Both the position numbers and the translations under genes were made by a program. This document shows, piece after piece, positions 36,001-46,482 of a DNA stretch of 64,000 nt. The notes under the pieces were generated by a model that ran no database searches, was not told where the DNA came from, and worked only from the letters and a program-made list of their open reading frames with translations. Source of the stretch: Halorarum halophilum (GTDB lineage Archaea; Halobacteriota; Halobacteria; Halobacteriales; Haloferacaceae); the NCBI RefSeq assembly GCF_013401515.1, contig NZ_CP058529.1:1178001-1242000 (forward strand), given 5' to 3'. Positions within the stretch are counted from its first letter, which is position 1; each line of letters opens with the position of its first letter.

Positions 36001-36825
36001 ATGAGATTTGTTAACATGGAACACCGTAATATGGGATCGGCGATCGTCGACATAGCGTATCTCGCGCGGTCCGAACATCGCGTCCCGACGCTCGTCGCAC
36101 TGACGGAACGACCCCGTAGCCGCTCCGAACTCTGCGAGTTGGCCGGGGTTTCGTCTTCCACGATGCGCCGGACGCTGGACGAATTCGACGACCGGCTCTG
36201 GATCCGCAAAGACGGGTATCAGTACGTGGCGACACGACTGGGAGAGGCTATCGCATCCGGGATGGGGGATTTGATCGAACGAGTCGAAACCGAGCGAAAG
36301 TTGCGTCATGTCTGGCACTGGCTCCCCGACGCGATCAGCGAGTTTCCGTTCGAGACGTGGTCGGAACTGACCGTAACCGTCGCCGAACCCGATGCTCCGT
36401 ATCGTCCGGTGGGTCGATTCGAGTCGCTTCTCCGGGAGACGGCCACCTTACGGTTTCTCCGCCCTGAAGTCGCGCTGATGGATCCGTGTTTCGACGTGCT
36501 CCACCAACTGATCGAGGAGGGTCTAGACACGACGTTGATCGACCGACCGGAGTGCCACACGTACTTTCTTTCGACGTACCCGAATCGCAGCTCGGAGATG
36601 ATGCAACGGGATAACTTCACGATTCTAGAGCACGACGACCTCTCTCCGTACGGAATTGGTCTGCTCGACGAACGCGTCACGATCAGTTGTTACGATCAGG
36701 ACAGTGGAACGGTACGTGCATTGGTCGATACCGACGCGCCGGCGGTCCGCGAGTGGGCGAAGTCCGTCTACGAAACTTACAGGTCTGGTGCACGCCCCGT
36801 TGAACCGCAAAAGAACATCGGGTAA
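36001..36825 (+). CDS. HTH transcriptional regulator, DUF1724/FaeA-like family (distant paralog)
   Basis: 274 aa from the ATG at 36001; ATGs at 36016 and 36031 are alternatives. The winged helix spans ~30-90 (TLVALTERPRSRSELCELAG, then SSSTMRRTLDEFDDRLWI). The C-terminal sensor domain shares DAPYRPVGRFESLL and PYGIGLLDERVTISCYD with the proteins at 919 and 14565 but is otherwise diverged. It lies upstream of the OsmC/methyltransferase pair on the same strand and is a candidate regulator of it. Confidence 0.8.
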   Translation: MRFVNMEHRNMGSAIVDIAYLARSEHRVPTLVALTERPRSRSELCELAGVSSSTMRRTLDEFDDRLWIRKDGYQYVATRLGEAIASGMGDLIERVETERKLRHVWHWLPDAISEFPFETWSELTVTVAEPDAPYRPVGRFESLLRETATLRFLRPEVALMDPCFDVLHQLIEEGLDTTLIDRPECHTYFLSTYPNRSSEMMQRDNFTILEHDDLSPYGIGLLDERVTISCYDQDSGTVRALVDTDAPAVREWAKSVYETYRSGARPVEPQKNIG

Positions 36826-37073
36826 GGTTCCCTGCGACCTGATTTGGCCTGGTACATTCCACTCACGTTTCGCCCGATCTCGAGACGTAGTGACTCACGT
36901 GACGTGGTCGGACTCGACGAGCGCCGGATTGCAGTTGGTGGTTCTTTTGCAGTGGATGCGTGAACGGCAGGAGCTGCCGAACCTCCACGAAATAGCTACA
37001 ATACACTCATCTTCGTAACTGCTTTTGCCGGTTGGAGACACAAACGTAGCTCCAACTGGGGAGAGACACAACA

Positions 37074-37679
37074 ATGACTGACGAACGACAACTGTCGCAC
37101 GGTATCGACCTCGAAACACTCGAAGGGTTCGCCGCACACGCTGCGGAGAATCCCGAAGCCGTCCACTTTGGCCTCGGGGCATCCGCGACCTACGAGGGGA
37201 CGGCCGCGCACAGCCTGGCGAAAGTCGATAGCTACGAGCTCGGAGGCGAGACGATCACTCGTGAAACACGCGAGTACACGATTCCCTACGGCGCCTGGAA
37301 GGAAGTACTGGACGCCGGCGGGTGGGTCGGCGGGACCGACCGGCTCGAACCGATAGAAGCGGCGTTGTCGGCGCTGGCCGCTTGTATCAACGTCGGCATC
37401 ACCATCAACGCCGCCGCGAACGGCGTGGATATCGACCACCTCCAGACGCGCGTCCGGACTGATTTCGATCCAGCGGTTCTCTTCAGTCTCGAGGAACTCC
37501 GAGAGGCCGACTCGGTCTTCGAGAACCTCTCCGCCGAGGTCGAGATCGACGGCGAGGATCTCGATCGGGACCTGATCGACGAGTGGGCGCGGCGGGCACC
37601 CGTCTACACGTTCGTCTCCCTCGCTCAGGACGTCGATATGACCATCAACGCGCCCGCCGAGGTGGCGGGCGACGACTGA
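37074..37679 (+). CDS. OsmC family protein
   Basis: 201 aa. OsmC-like fold: an N-terminal strand region (VHFGLGASATYEGTAAHSLA), the central helix with a conserved Cys in LSALAACINVGITINAA, and a C-terminal strand pair ending at SLAQDVDMTINAP. OsmC/Ohr proteins reduce organic hydroperoxides through a Cys pair; only one obvious redox Cys is seen here, so peroxidase activity is uncertain. It is 13 bp upstream of the ArsM-like methyltransferase gene, so the two form an operon. Confidence 0.85.
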   Translation: MTDERQLSHGIDLETLEGFAAHAAENPEAVHFGLGASATYEGTAAHSLAKVDSYELGGETITRETREYTIPYGAWKEVLDAGGWVGGTDRLEPIEAALSALAACINVGITINAAANGVDIDHLQTRVRTDFDPAVLFSLEELREADSVFENLSAEVEIDGEDLDRDLIDEWARRAPVYTFVSLAQDVDMTINAPAEVAGDD

Positions 37680-37692
37680 CTGGTGACCACCG

Positions 37693-38463
37693 ATGAGTGA
37701 ATCACTCGACACGGACAAACTCGAACGTGAGGTCAAGTCGATGTACCGGGACGTCGCTGAGTCCGCTGACGCGGAGTTCCACTTCGAGACGGGCCGCGAC
37801 CTCGCCGACCGCCTCGGCTACGACCCCGACGATCTCGAGTACGTTCCCGACCCGGCGATCGACTCGTTTGCGGGTGTCGGCTACTACTTCGACATGGTCG
37901 AGCTCGAGCCAGGCGAGGCAGTGCTCGACCTCGGTAGCGGGTCGGGAATGGACGCCTTCGTCGCTGGGGTGCATGTCACAGAGACCGGCACAGTGACAGG
38001 TATCGATATGACCGACGAGCAGGTCGAGAAGGCTCGCACCCTAGCAGCGGCCAACGGCTTCCACAACGTCGAGTTCCGCCGAGGGTACATCGAGAACCTT
38101 CCGTTCGAGGACGGATCGTTCGACGCGGTGATCTCGAACGGCGTTATCAACCTCTCGGCGGAGAAGGATCGTGTCTTCGAAGAGGTAAGCCGCGTGCTCA
38201 AGCCCGACGGTCGGTTAGCACTCTCGGACATCATCAGCGAGCAGCGACTGTCTGAGAGCATTAAAACCAACGCAGACCTCTGGGCGGCCTGTATCGGCGG
38301 CGCCGAACAGGTCGACGACTACACGGCGATGATCGAAACACCTGGCTTCAAACTCATCGAAGTCCGGGACAACTCGCAGTACGAGTTCACCTCACAACAG
38401 GCGCAGGGCGCGTGCCAGAAGTACGGCGTGAAAAGCATCTCGCTCGTCGCTCGAAAGCGCTAA
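37693..38463 (+). CDS. ArsM-like SAM methyltransferase (atypical)
   Basis: 256 aa. The class I methyltransferase core is AVLDLGSGSGMDAFVAGVHV (motif I), VTGIDMTDEQVEKARTLAAA, and FDAVISNGVINLSAEKDRVF. It looks like an arsenite methyltransferase: Cys200 in WAACIGGA and Cys241 in GACQKYG match the two As(III)-binding cysteines. The third conserved Cys, normally in a GCGNP stretch before motif I, is absent (here AGVGYYFDM). The substrate may be arsenite or another soft (thio/seleno) acceptor. It is the second gene after osmC. Confidence 0.75.
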   Translation: MSESLDTDKLEREVKSMYRDVAESADAEFHFETGRDLADRLGYDPDDLEYVPDPAIDSFAGVGYYFDMVELEPGEAVLDLGSGSGMDAFVAGVHVTETGTVTGIDMTDEQVEKARTLAAANGFHNVEFRRGYIENLPFEDGSFDAVISNGVINLSAEKDRVFEEVSRVLKPDGRLALSDIISEQRLSESIKTNADLWAACIGGAEQVDDYTAMIETPGFKLIEVRDNSQYEFTSQQAQGACQKYGVKSISLVARKR

Positions 38464-38871
38464 TCTCTATTTTAATCCAATAGATCCACTTCGTATGTAA
38501 TGCCGCCACCATGTCGCATAGATTCTCTACATTCGGCAACCCATTCTGGCCAGGGTGAGTAGTATTCACCAGTTCTCGTTCGGCTCAGCGAGGGGTTCGA
38601 CAAAGCTGAGTCTCCTGCGTCTGTAGCAATCCGGCTGACCGACCCCGGAGGTGCCCCTCGTTGACGTGACGCCGGTTCGGACGAAAGGAGACTGACCGCG
38701 ACTGCTAATCCAATGAAACGCCACGGACCTCCCTTACCTCGGAGGACGCTCCTCGCTCATCCCTCGCGCACCTTGGCCGCACACGAGGCGCGGCCGCCGC
38801 GGGCCACCGCACAACCCGCAGCCGAATCGCATCCCACCCCAGTTTAGACCCCTCCGCGCCACGGTACGACC
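38464..38871. other. Intergenic, right rim of the island
   Basis: 408 bp without a gene. The left ~230 bp are AT-rich like the island. From ~38,700 the base composition returns to the GC-rich core type (for example gaggcgcggccgccgcggg). This is the likely right boundary of inserted or rearranged DNA. I found no matching direct repeat at the left rim by eye. Confidence 0.45.
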
Positions 38872-39255
38872 ATGCACCTCGACCACGTCGGCATCGCAAC
38901 CGACGACGCCGCGGCCCTCGCAGAACTGTTCACCGACCTCCTCGGCGCGAGCGTCGCCCACGAGGAGGAGTTCGACGGGATGGGCGTCGTCTTCCTCGAA
39001 CTGGGCGACTCGTACCTCGAACTGCTCGAACCGCTAGACGATGGGACCATCGCGCGGTACGTCGAGGAGAACGGACCGGGTATCCACCACCTCGCGTTCG
39101 CGGCCGAGGACGTCGAGTCCGCGCTGGGTCGGGCGCGCGCGCTCGACATCGAACTCGTCGACGACGAGCCCCGCCCGGGCGCCTGGGGTCACGACGTCGC
39201 GTTCCTCCACCCGGCGTCGACCGGCGGCGTGCTCGTCGAGTTCGTCGAGCACTGA
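38872..39255 (+). CDS. mce: Methylmalonyl-CoA epimerase
   Basis: 127 aa vicinal-oxygen-chelate fold enzyme that interconverts (S)- and (R)-methylmalonyl-CoA for the mutase. The two beta-alpha-beta-beta-beta modules and metal ligands are seen: His4 in LDHVGIATDD, a Glu in FLELGDSYLELLEP, the His pair in GPGIHHLAFAAEDV, and Glu in VLVEFVEH. The length is right. It is normally beside the mutase gene; here an island lies between. Confidence 0.93.
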   Translation: MHLDHVGIATDDAAALAELFTDLLGASVAHEEEFDGMGVVFLELGDSYLELLEPLDDGTIARYVEENGPGIHHLAFAAEDVESALGRARALDIELVDDEPRPGAWGHDVAFLHPASTGGVLVEFVEH

Positions 39256-39333
39256 GCGGCCGGCCCCGGTTCGCGTCGCCCGGCACCGTCGCCAGGCGCA
39301 AGAGTAGTAAGGCCCCGGTCCACGTCCCTCGGT

Positions 39334-40845
39334 ATGCGCGACTGGCTCGCCCACCGGGTCGACGCCTCGCCGGACGCCGAGGCGCTAGTCTCGGCGGCGA
39401 GCGGCCGGACGTGGAGCTACGAGGACATCGACGACGCCGCGGACTCGATGGCCGAGCGCCTGGCCGGCCTCGGCCTCGCCCCGGGCGACCACCTCGCCGT
39501 CGTGACGGAGCCCCGCACGGAGTACGTCACGCTCGTTCACGCGGCGATGCGGCTCGGCGTTCGGCTCGTTCCGCTGGGCCACGAACTCACCCCCGCGGAG
39601 CTCCGTCCGCGGCTGGACACCGCCGCCCCGACGCTCCTCCTCTGCGGGAGCGAGACCGAGGGGGCTGCCGTCGAGGCGAGCTCGACAGGGTCGGCGGACG
39701 GCGATCCGACGGTCCCGGTCGTCTCGTTCGACGACCCCGACACCGACGCGGTCGCACACCTCCGTCGGGCCGACGCCGAGGCGTTCGACCCGGCGACCTG
39801 GGACCGTGGCGATCCCCTCCTGATGCTGTTCACCTCCGGGTCGACCGGCAGCCCGAAGCTCGTGGTGCTCACGATGGGCAACGTCCTGTCCTCCGCCGTC
39901 GCGTCCGCGTTCCGACTCGGCGTCGACCCGGACGACCGCTACATGGCCGCGCTGTCGTTCCACCACACCGGCGGTATCATGCCGCTGTACCGCGCGACGC
40001 TGTACGGCACGAGCGTCGTCCTCCGGACGGGGTTCGACGCCGGCGGCGTCGCCGACGACGTCCGCGAGTACGACGCGACCGGCATCTCGCTCGTGCCGAC
40101 GATGCTCCGCCGGATGCTCGACGCGCGCGGGACGCTCTCGGACTCGCTCCGGGTCGTACTGCTCGGCGGCGCGCCCGCATCCGAGGAACTCCTCGAACGC
40201 TGTCGTAACTACTCGGTCCCCGTCCACCCGACGTACGGCATGACCGAGACCGCCTCCGGCATCGCCGCCGCCCGCCCGACCGAGGCGTTCGACCGAGTCG
40301 GCACCGTCGGTCGGCCCCTGTTCTGGACCGACCTCCGCGTGGTCGACGCGGACGGCGAGGGGGTTCCCCCGGGCGATGTCGGCGAGTTCGTCGTCTCCGG
40401 ACCGACGGTCTCGCCCGGCTACTACCGGAACCGGGAGGCGAACGAGACGTCGTTCGTCGACGGCGAGTTACGGACCGGCGACGTGGGATATCGCGACGAG
40501 GAGGGGTTCTGCTACGTGCTGAACCGGGTCGACGACCGGATCATCACCGGCGGGGAGAACGTCGATCCCGGCGAGGTGGTCGCAGCCCTGCGCGAACACG
40601 CCGACGTCGACGACGCCGCGGTCCTCGGCCTCCCGGACGAGGAGTGGGGCGAACGGGTCGCCGCGCTCGTCGTCCGCTCCGACCCGGACCTGGACGCCGA
40701 GGCGGTGACCGAGTTCTGCCGCGACCGCCTCGCCGACTTCAAGCGCCCCCGGACGGTCGCGTTCGCGGAGGAGCTCCCGCGGACCGACTCCGGGACGGTC
40801 GAGCGGCCGGCGGTCCGCGAACGACTCGGCGAGGCCGACGAGTAA
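39334..40845 (+). CDS. menE: Acyl-CoA ligase, MenE-like (o-succinylbenzoate-CoA ligase)
   Basis: 503 aa adenylate-forming enzyme. The AMP-binding P-loop is TSGSTGSPK (167-175), the A5 motif PTYGMTETASG, A7 LRTGDVGYRDEEGF and A8 VDDRIITGGENVDPGE. The A10 Lys region at the end is altered: TDSGTVERPAV has no Lys at the place of the catalytic one usually seen in -TxxGK-. Best family fit is MenE of menaquinone synthesis, but no other men genes are near and an acyl-CoA dehydrogenase follows, so another carboxylic acid could be the substrate. Confidence 0.72.
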   Translation: MRDWLAHRVDASPDAEALVSAASGRTWSYEDIDDAADSMAERLAGLGLAPGDHLAVVTEPRTEYVTLVHAAMRLGVRLVPLGHELTPAELRPRLDTAAPTLLLCGSETEGAAVEASSTGSADGDPTVPVVSFDDPDTDAVAHLRRADAEAFDPATWDRGDPLLMLFTSGSTGSPKLVVLTMGNVLSSAVASAFRLGVDPDDRYMAALSFHHTGGIMPLYRATLYGTSVVLRTGFDAGGVADDVREYDATGISLVPTMLRRMLDARGTLSDSLRVVLLGGAPASEELLERCRNYSVPVHPTYGMTETASGIAAARPTEAFDRVGTVGRPLFWTDLRVVDADGEGVPPGDVGEFVVSGPTVSPGYYRNREANETSFVDGELRTGDVGYRDEEGFCYVLNRVDDRIITGGENVDPGEVVAALREHADVDDAAVLGLPDEEWGERVAALVVRSDPDLDAEAVTEFCRDRLADFKRPRTVAFAEELPRTDSGTVERPAVRERLGEADE

Positions 40846-41012
40846 CCCGAACCCGCGGACGGTGCAGGGACATGCATCCGCGCCGCGGACCTGCCGGCCT
40901 TCGAACCCCCGGCTCACCACCGGTCCGTTACCAGCCCGGGGAACCGATAAACGACGGACCCGCGGCCCACAGTTCCACGACCGTTAATGGCGCCGGTTCC
41001 GTACGTCGGGGC

Positions 41013-42173
41013 ATGGACACCGACCTCGACCTGCTGGAGGAGTCAGTCGTCCCCGAGCACGCCCGCGAGGTGAAGCGCGAGGCGCGGGAGTTCGCCGCCG
41101 AGGAGATCGCTCCAGTCGCCGAGGAGCACTTCCGCGAGGGGAGCTACCCGTGGGAGGTGCTCGAAGCCGGGCAGGACGCCGGCCTCGTCGGCCAGGACAT
41201 CCCCGAGGAGTACGGCGGACGGGGCTTCTCGCTCGCCGAGATGCTGGCCGTCGCCGAGGAGTTCTACCGCGCCGACGCCGGCATCGGGCTCACGCTGATG
41301 CTCGCGTCGTTCGGCAACGAACTCGTCTACAAGTACGGCATAGAGGAGCAGTGCGAGGAGTACGTCCGGCCCGTCGCCGAGGGCGAGCAGATCTCCGGGC
41401 TCGCGGTCTCGGAGCCGCAAACCGGCTCCGACCTCGCGGGGATGACCACCGCGGCCGAGAAGGTCGACGGCGGCTACGAGCTCACGGGCGAGAAGTACTG
41501 GGTCGGTAACGCCGTCGAGGGCGACTGGCTCACCGTCTACGCGAAGACAGGAGATCGCGAGGACCGCTACGGCAACTACTCGCTGTTCATCGTCGAGACC
41601 GACCGCGACGGCTACGAAGCCGAGCACATCCCCGAGAAGATGGGGATGCGCGCGTCCAAGCAGGGCCACATCGTCCTCGAGGACTGCTTCGTGCCGGAGG
41701 GGAACCTCGTCGGCGCGGAGGGCGGCGGCTTCTACGCGCTGGCGGACTTCTTCAACCACGGCCGGGTCGTCGTCGGCGGCCACGGCCTCGGGCTCGCGGC
41801 GGCGGCCATCGAGGAGGCCTGGTCGTTCGTCCACGACCGCGAGGCGTTCGCCCGGAAGCTCTCGGAGTTCCAGTCGGTCCAGCACGACCTCGCGAACATG
41901 CGCACGGAGTTCGAGGCCGCGCGGTCGCTGACGTACCGCGCCGCCGAGAAGGTCGAGACCGGGGAGAACGCCGGCCTGTGGGCCGCGATGGCGAAACTGA
42001 AGTCGACCGAGACGGCCGTCGACTGCGCCGAGCGCGGCATGCAACTCCACGGCGGGCGCTCGGTTCTCGCCGACCGACGCATCGCCCGGGTGTACCGGGA
42101 CGTCCGGATCCCGGTCATCTACGAGGGCGCGAACGAGGTCCAGCGCAACCTCGTGTACCGCCAGTCGAACTGA
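41013..42173 (+). CDS. Acyl-CoA dehydrogenase
   Basis: 386 aa from the ATG at 41013 (MDTDLDLLEESVV). A FAD flavoprotein that makes trans-2-enoyl-CoA. Signatures: GLAVSEPQTGSDLAGMTTAA (family signature 1), YWVGNAVEGDWLTVYAKTGD, FAEFQS-like FARKLSEFQSVQHDLANM, and QLHGGRSVLADRRIARVYRD. The C-terminal YEGANEVQRNL carries the catalytic Glu region. The upstream in-frame extension overlaps menE and is not real. It is part of the fatty-acid gene neighbourhood with mce and menE-like genes. Confidence 0.92.
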   Translation: MDTDLDLLEESVVPEHAREVKREAREFAAEEIAPVAEEHFREGSYPWEVLEAGQDAGLVGQDIPEEYGGRGFSLAEMLAVAEEFYRADAGIGLTLMLASFGNELVYKYGIEEQCEEYVRPVAEGEQISGLAVSEPQTGSDLAGMTTAAEKVDGGYELTGEKYWVGNAVEGDWLTVYAKTGDREDRYGNYSLFIVETDRDGYEAEHIPEKMGMRASKQGHIVLEDCFVPEGNLVGAEGGGFYALADFFNHGRVVVGGHGLGLAAAAIEEAWSFVHDREAFARKLSEFQSVQHDLANMRTEFEAARSLTYRAAEKVETGENAGLWAAMAKLKSTETAVDCAERGMQLHGGRSVLADRRIARVYRDVRIPVIYEGANEVQRNLVYRQSN

Positions 42174-42348
42174 CCGGACGGGCCCGTGGGTCCGCGTGCG
42201 GCGTTCGACGCGTATCTTCACCGGTGCATTCGACGTGTACCTGTTCCTGGACGCCCGCATCGGGGCGGTCGTCGGCCCGCTTTCCCCTCAATCCTCGATT
42301 TCTCTGGCACGACGTGGTTCGAGACGAGCTACTGCGGCCGCGTGCGCC

Positions 42349-43689
42349 TCAATCAGCCACAGCAGCGTCGCCGAGGGCGCCGTTCTCCTCGGCCGACACG
42401 GACCGCTCGAACCCGAGGAGCGCGACGACCATGAGCAGGCAGACGGCGACGAGGATCCCCCACCAGACCCCCGAGTAGCCGTAGTCGAAGAAGACGCCGC
42501 CCAGGAACGCGCCGAGGCCCATGCCGAGCCTTTTGGCGATCTCGAGCACCGAGAGCTGCGTCCCCCGCTCGCCGGCCGTCCCGAGCGACGACATCAGCGA
42601 CGAGGCGAGCGGCGAGTGGAGGATCTCCCCGAGCGTCCGGCACACGAGGTGCCCGCCGACAAGCGCGACGCCGACGAGCACCGGCGCCGCGCCGACATCG
42701 GCCCCCCAGGCGACGACCATCGAGAGCCCCCACAGCGCGGCGGAGACGGCGAGCCCCCGGGTCCGCCGCCAGCCGGAGACGGCGTCGACGAGCGGGATCT
42801 GCAGCAGGACGATGGTGAGCGGATTCAGGACGAACAGCGTGCCGAGCTGTGCGGCGGTCAGTCCCAGCCCCTCCTTCGCGACCACGGGGACCGTGGTCTG
42901 CATCTGGGCGTACATCGCCGCGAAGCCGACGTTGATGGCCGCGAGCGCGAGCACCCGGGGGCGGGTCGCGGCGGCCCACCACCGCGAGAGCGACGAGTCG
43001 GACGCCGCGCCAGCGTCGGCTTCGCCGTCGCCGTCCTCCCCCGTTCCACTCCCGCCGTGGACTGCCGGGACGAACAGCAGGAGGATGGCCGCGACGACGG
43101 CCGAGGTCGCGCCGTCGAGGAGGAACACGGCCACGTTCGCGACGGAGTAGACGATCCCCCCGACGACGACGCCGGCGCCGAAGCCGACGTTGTTCGCGAA
43201 CTTCAGGAGCGCGTAGCCGCGGTCGCGCTCGGCGTCGCCCGTCAGGTCCGCGGTCATCGCCGACGCCGCGGGCGTGTATAGCCCGACGACCGCCCCGGAG
43301 ACGACGCAGACGCCGACGAACGCGACGCCGAGCCGCGAGACGCCGGTCGTCGCCGCGAGCTTCGGCGGGACCGTCACGGCGAGTTCCGGGACGAACGCGA
43401 ACGCGGCGAGTGCGACGGCCGTCAGCGCCATCGAGGCGACCATCACGGGCTTTCGACCGACGGCGTCGGCGATGTAGCCGCCGACGCCGGTACCGACCGC
43501 CGTCGTGACGCTCCGCGCCCCCAGACCGAGGCCGACGACCGAGAGCCCGATGCCGACCTCGAGGTGGAAGTGGACGGTCGCGAACGGGTAGACCAGCCCG
43601 GAGCCGAAGACGTTGACCAGCTGGCCGAGGGCGACGACGTAGACCGCGCGGTCGAAGCCACGGACCGCGTCGAGCGACGGACGCTTCAC
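42349..43689 (-). CDS. MFS transporter
   Basis: 446 aa, twelve predicted helices in two halves, with a long acidic loop (GGSGTGEDGDGEADAGAASD) between helices 6 and 7. The MFS A motif lies between helices 2 and 3: GGYIADAVGRKPVMVASMAL. There is no specificity-giving motif; drug or small-molecule efflux is most likely. It is monocistronic, convergent with the acyl-CoA dehydrogenase gene. Confidence 0.9.
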   Translation of the reverse strand: MKRPSLDAVRGFDRAVYVVALGQLVNVFGSGLVYPFATVHFHLEVGIGLSVVGLGLGARSVTTAVGTGVGGYIADAVGRKPVMVASMALTAVALAAFAFVPELAVTVPPKLAATTGVSRLGVAFVGVCVVSGAVVGLYTPAASAMTADLTGDAERDRGYALLKFANNVGFGAGVVVGGIVYSVANVAVFLLDGATSAVVAAILLLFVPAVHGGSGTGEDGDGEADAGAASDSSLSRWWAAATRPRVLALAAINVGFAAMYAQMQTTVPVVAKEGLGLTAAQLGTLFVLNPLTIVLLQIPLVDAVSGWRRTRGLAVSAALWGLSMVVAWGADVGAAPVLVGVALVGGHLVCRTLGEILHSPLASSLMSSLGTAGERGTQLSVLEIAKRLGMGLGAFLGGVFFDYGYSGVWWGILVAVCLLMVVALLGFERSVSAEENGALGDAAVAD

Positions 43690-44015
43690 GCCCCGCGGTT
43701 CGCGGACCGATCACGTGAACGCCCCGCTTCCGGCACGCCGCGCGGTCGTCCCCCGACGTGTGATTCCCGCTTCGAGTCGCCAGTCCCTCGCGCACCGCCC
43801 TGCTCGAACATCCAACGGATGGACCCCTCTGGTTGCGTATTTGACCGGTTTTCTGCCGAACTGCCAACCAGTATTGTTCGGGTTCGGAGAAGACGACGAA
43901 CGCGTGGAGACGCCTCGAGACGGTCCAGAACGTCGTCTCGACGGGTTGGAGCGACACGGCTTCCCAAACTACTATATCCTTCCACGGATAGGAGCGAACA
44001 ACAGGAGGTGCAGGT
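43690..44015. promoter_or_regulatory. Intergenic with promoter and RBS of the RHH gene
   Basis: 326 bp. A TATA-like actatatcc lies at ~43,972. A strong Shine-Dalgarno GGAGGTG at 44004-44010 is 5 bases before the ATG at 44016. Such a marked RBS is uncommon in haloarchaea, where leaderless genes prevail, so this gene has a leader. No other gene is seen. Confidence 0.5.
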
Positions 44016-44432
44016 ATGGCCAAGGACACCGTTCGGTACCCCGACGCCGTCGTGGACGAGATCGACAGGCTCGTCGAAGACGGCGTGTTCGAGAGCAAGT
44101 CGGAGTTCTACCGGTTCTCCGCCGAGTACGTTCTGGCGCTCGTCGACGACGACTGGGAGCCCGAGACGTTCAACTACGGCGAGCTGAAGGACGAACTCGA
44201 CCTCAAAGACGAACCGGTCCTCCTCGGCGCGGACGGCGGCCGCGACTTCCTCAACGCGGTCATCACCGTCCGGCAGCACGGCCTGCGCAACGACTTCCAG
44301 GCGGCCGAGCGGTTCATCGACGAGAACTACGACGCGGCGGACCGCCCCGGGATGATCCTCGAGGAACTCCTCAGGACGTACCGGGGGAGCGGCGACGGCT
44401 CCTCCCCGACCGGGACCTCCGGCGGCCCCTGA
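44016..44432 (+). CDS. Ribbon-helix-helix (CopG-type) DNA-binding protein
   Basis: 138 aa. The N-terminal RHH is KDTVRYPDAVVDEIDRLVED (strand plus helix 1) then FESKSEFYRFSAEYVLALVD (helix 2). A C-terminal ~75-aa domain has LLGADGGRDFLNAVITVRQH and a helical end, and the tail is Gly/Ser/Thr/Pro-rich. The RHH dimer would bind DNA through the first strand. The target is unknown; the gene is divergent from the MFS transporter gene, which is a natural candidate. Confidence 0.78.
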   Translation: MAKDTVRYPDAVVDEIDRLVEDGVFESKSEFYRFSAEYVLALVDDDWEPETFNYGELKDELDLKDEPVLLGADGGRDFLNAVITVRQHGLRNDFQAAERFIDENYDAADRPGMILEELLRTYRGSGDGSSPTGTSGGP

Positions 44433-44508
44433 CCACCGGACGCCGCCGATCTGCAACTCCGTTTTTACCCGCCCACCTTCGACGCCGTCCGTTCGCACCT
44501 GGTCGAGT

Positions 44509-45686
44509 TCATCCGCGTAGCGCCTCGACCGGACGCTCCCGGGCCGCCTTCCACGCCGGGTAGAGTCCGCCGAGCATGCTGGCGATGATGCCGAAGACGA
44601 CCCCCGCCGCGATGTACTGGAGGCCCTGGACAGTGAACGCGAGCGGGTCCTGCAGGAGCGCGTCGTTGATGAGCGCCGTGATGGCGAGCGCGAGCGGGGC
44701 GCCGATGAGCGAGCCGACGACGCCGAGCAGCGTCGCCTCCGCGAGGAGGATCCGGAGGATGTCCCCCTTCTCGTAGCCGACCGCGCGGAGCACGCCGATC
44801 TCCTCGCGGCGCTCGATGGCCGACATGAGCATCACGTTCGCGATGCTCACGCCGGCGACGAGCAGCGAGATGCCCCCGATGCCGACGAGGAAGAGGTTGA
44901 TCTGCGCGAACGCCTGGTCGATCTGCTCGGCGACCTGGCCGCGCTCGAACACCTGGATGTTCTCGCGGCGGCCGTTGAACGCCCGGCGGATGTCCTGGGC
45001 GGTCGCGTTCGCCTGCCGGGTGTCCTCCGTGCGGACGACCACCTGGACGTACGTGTCCTCCTCGAACTGCTCGGGGGGGAGCACGATCGCGTCGTTCGGC
45101 CGCGCGACCGCGGCCTGCCCCTCGTCCTGCAGGACGGCGGCGACGCGGTACGTCTGCTGGACGCTGACCTGCTCGCCGTCGCGGACGACCGTGCGTTCGA
45201 GGACGAGCTTGTTGCCCGGCTCCAGCCCGTACTCGTCCGCGAACGACTCGCCGACGAGCGCGTTCTTGCGCCAGTTCCCCGGGACGGACCCCTCGACGAC
45301 CGTGTACAGCTCGTGGGGCTGCTCGACGCCGTACACCGTGACGCCTCCCGTCGTCTCACCGCGCTCGACCACCTGCGCGTTCTCCTGTTTCAGCGGGATG
45401 ATCCCGGCGGTCCCGGTGACGCGGTCGATGGTGTCCACGTCCGCCTGTGTCATCGTCTGCGGGTCCTTGTCCGGCCCCGGGAACACCTGGAGGTCCGAGC
45501 CGATGGTGCCGATCGTGTCCAGTTGCGCCTCCTTGAACGACACCCCCCCGGCGCCGATGGCGCCGATGGCGACGACGCCGATGACGATAGCGGCGATGGC
45601 CAGCGCCGAGCGTGTCCGCGCGCGGGTGAGGTTGCGACGGGCCATGAGGAACGTCGGGAACGTCCCCCACAGGCGCTCGCGGAGCT

Positions 45687-45690
<4 letters not shown>
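44509..45690 (-). CDS. ABC transporter permease, MacB/FtsX type
   Basis: 393 aa. One N-terminal helix (SALAIAAIVIGVVAIGAIGA), a ~230-residue extracellular MacB-type domain (GVTVYGVEQPHELYTVVEGS, VNRKNALVGESF-like), then three helices of the FtsX domain (FLVGIGGISLLVAGVSIANV, ILRILLAEATLLGVVGSLIG and VVFGIIASMLGGLYPAWKAA). It overlaps the ATPase stop by ATGA. It forms an operon with the ATPase and the COG1361 protein; lipoprotein or peptide export or envelope work is probable. Confidence 0.9.
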
Positions 45691-46481
<791 letters not shown>

Positions 46482-46482
46482 G

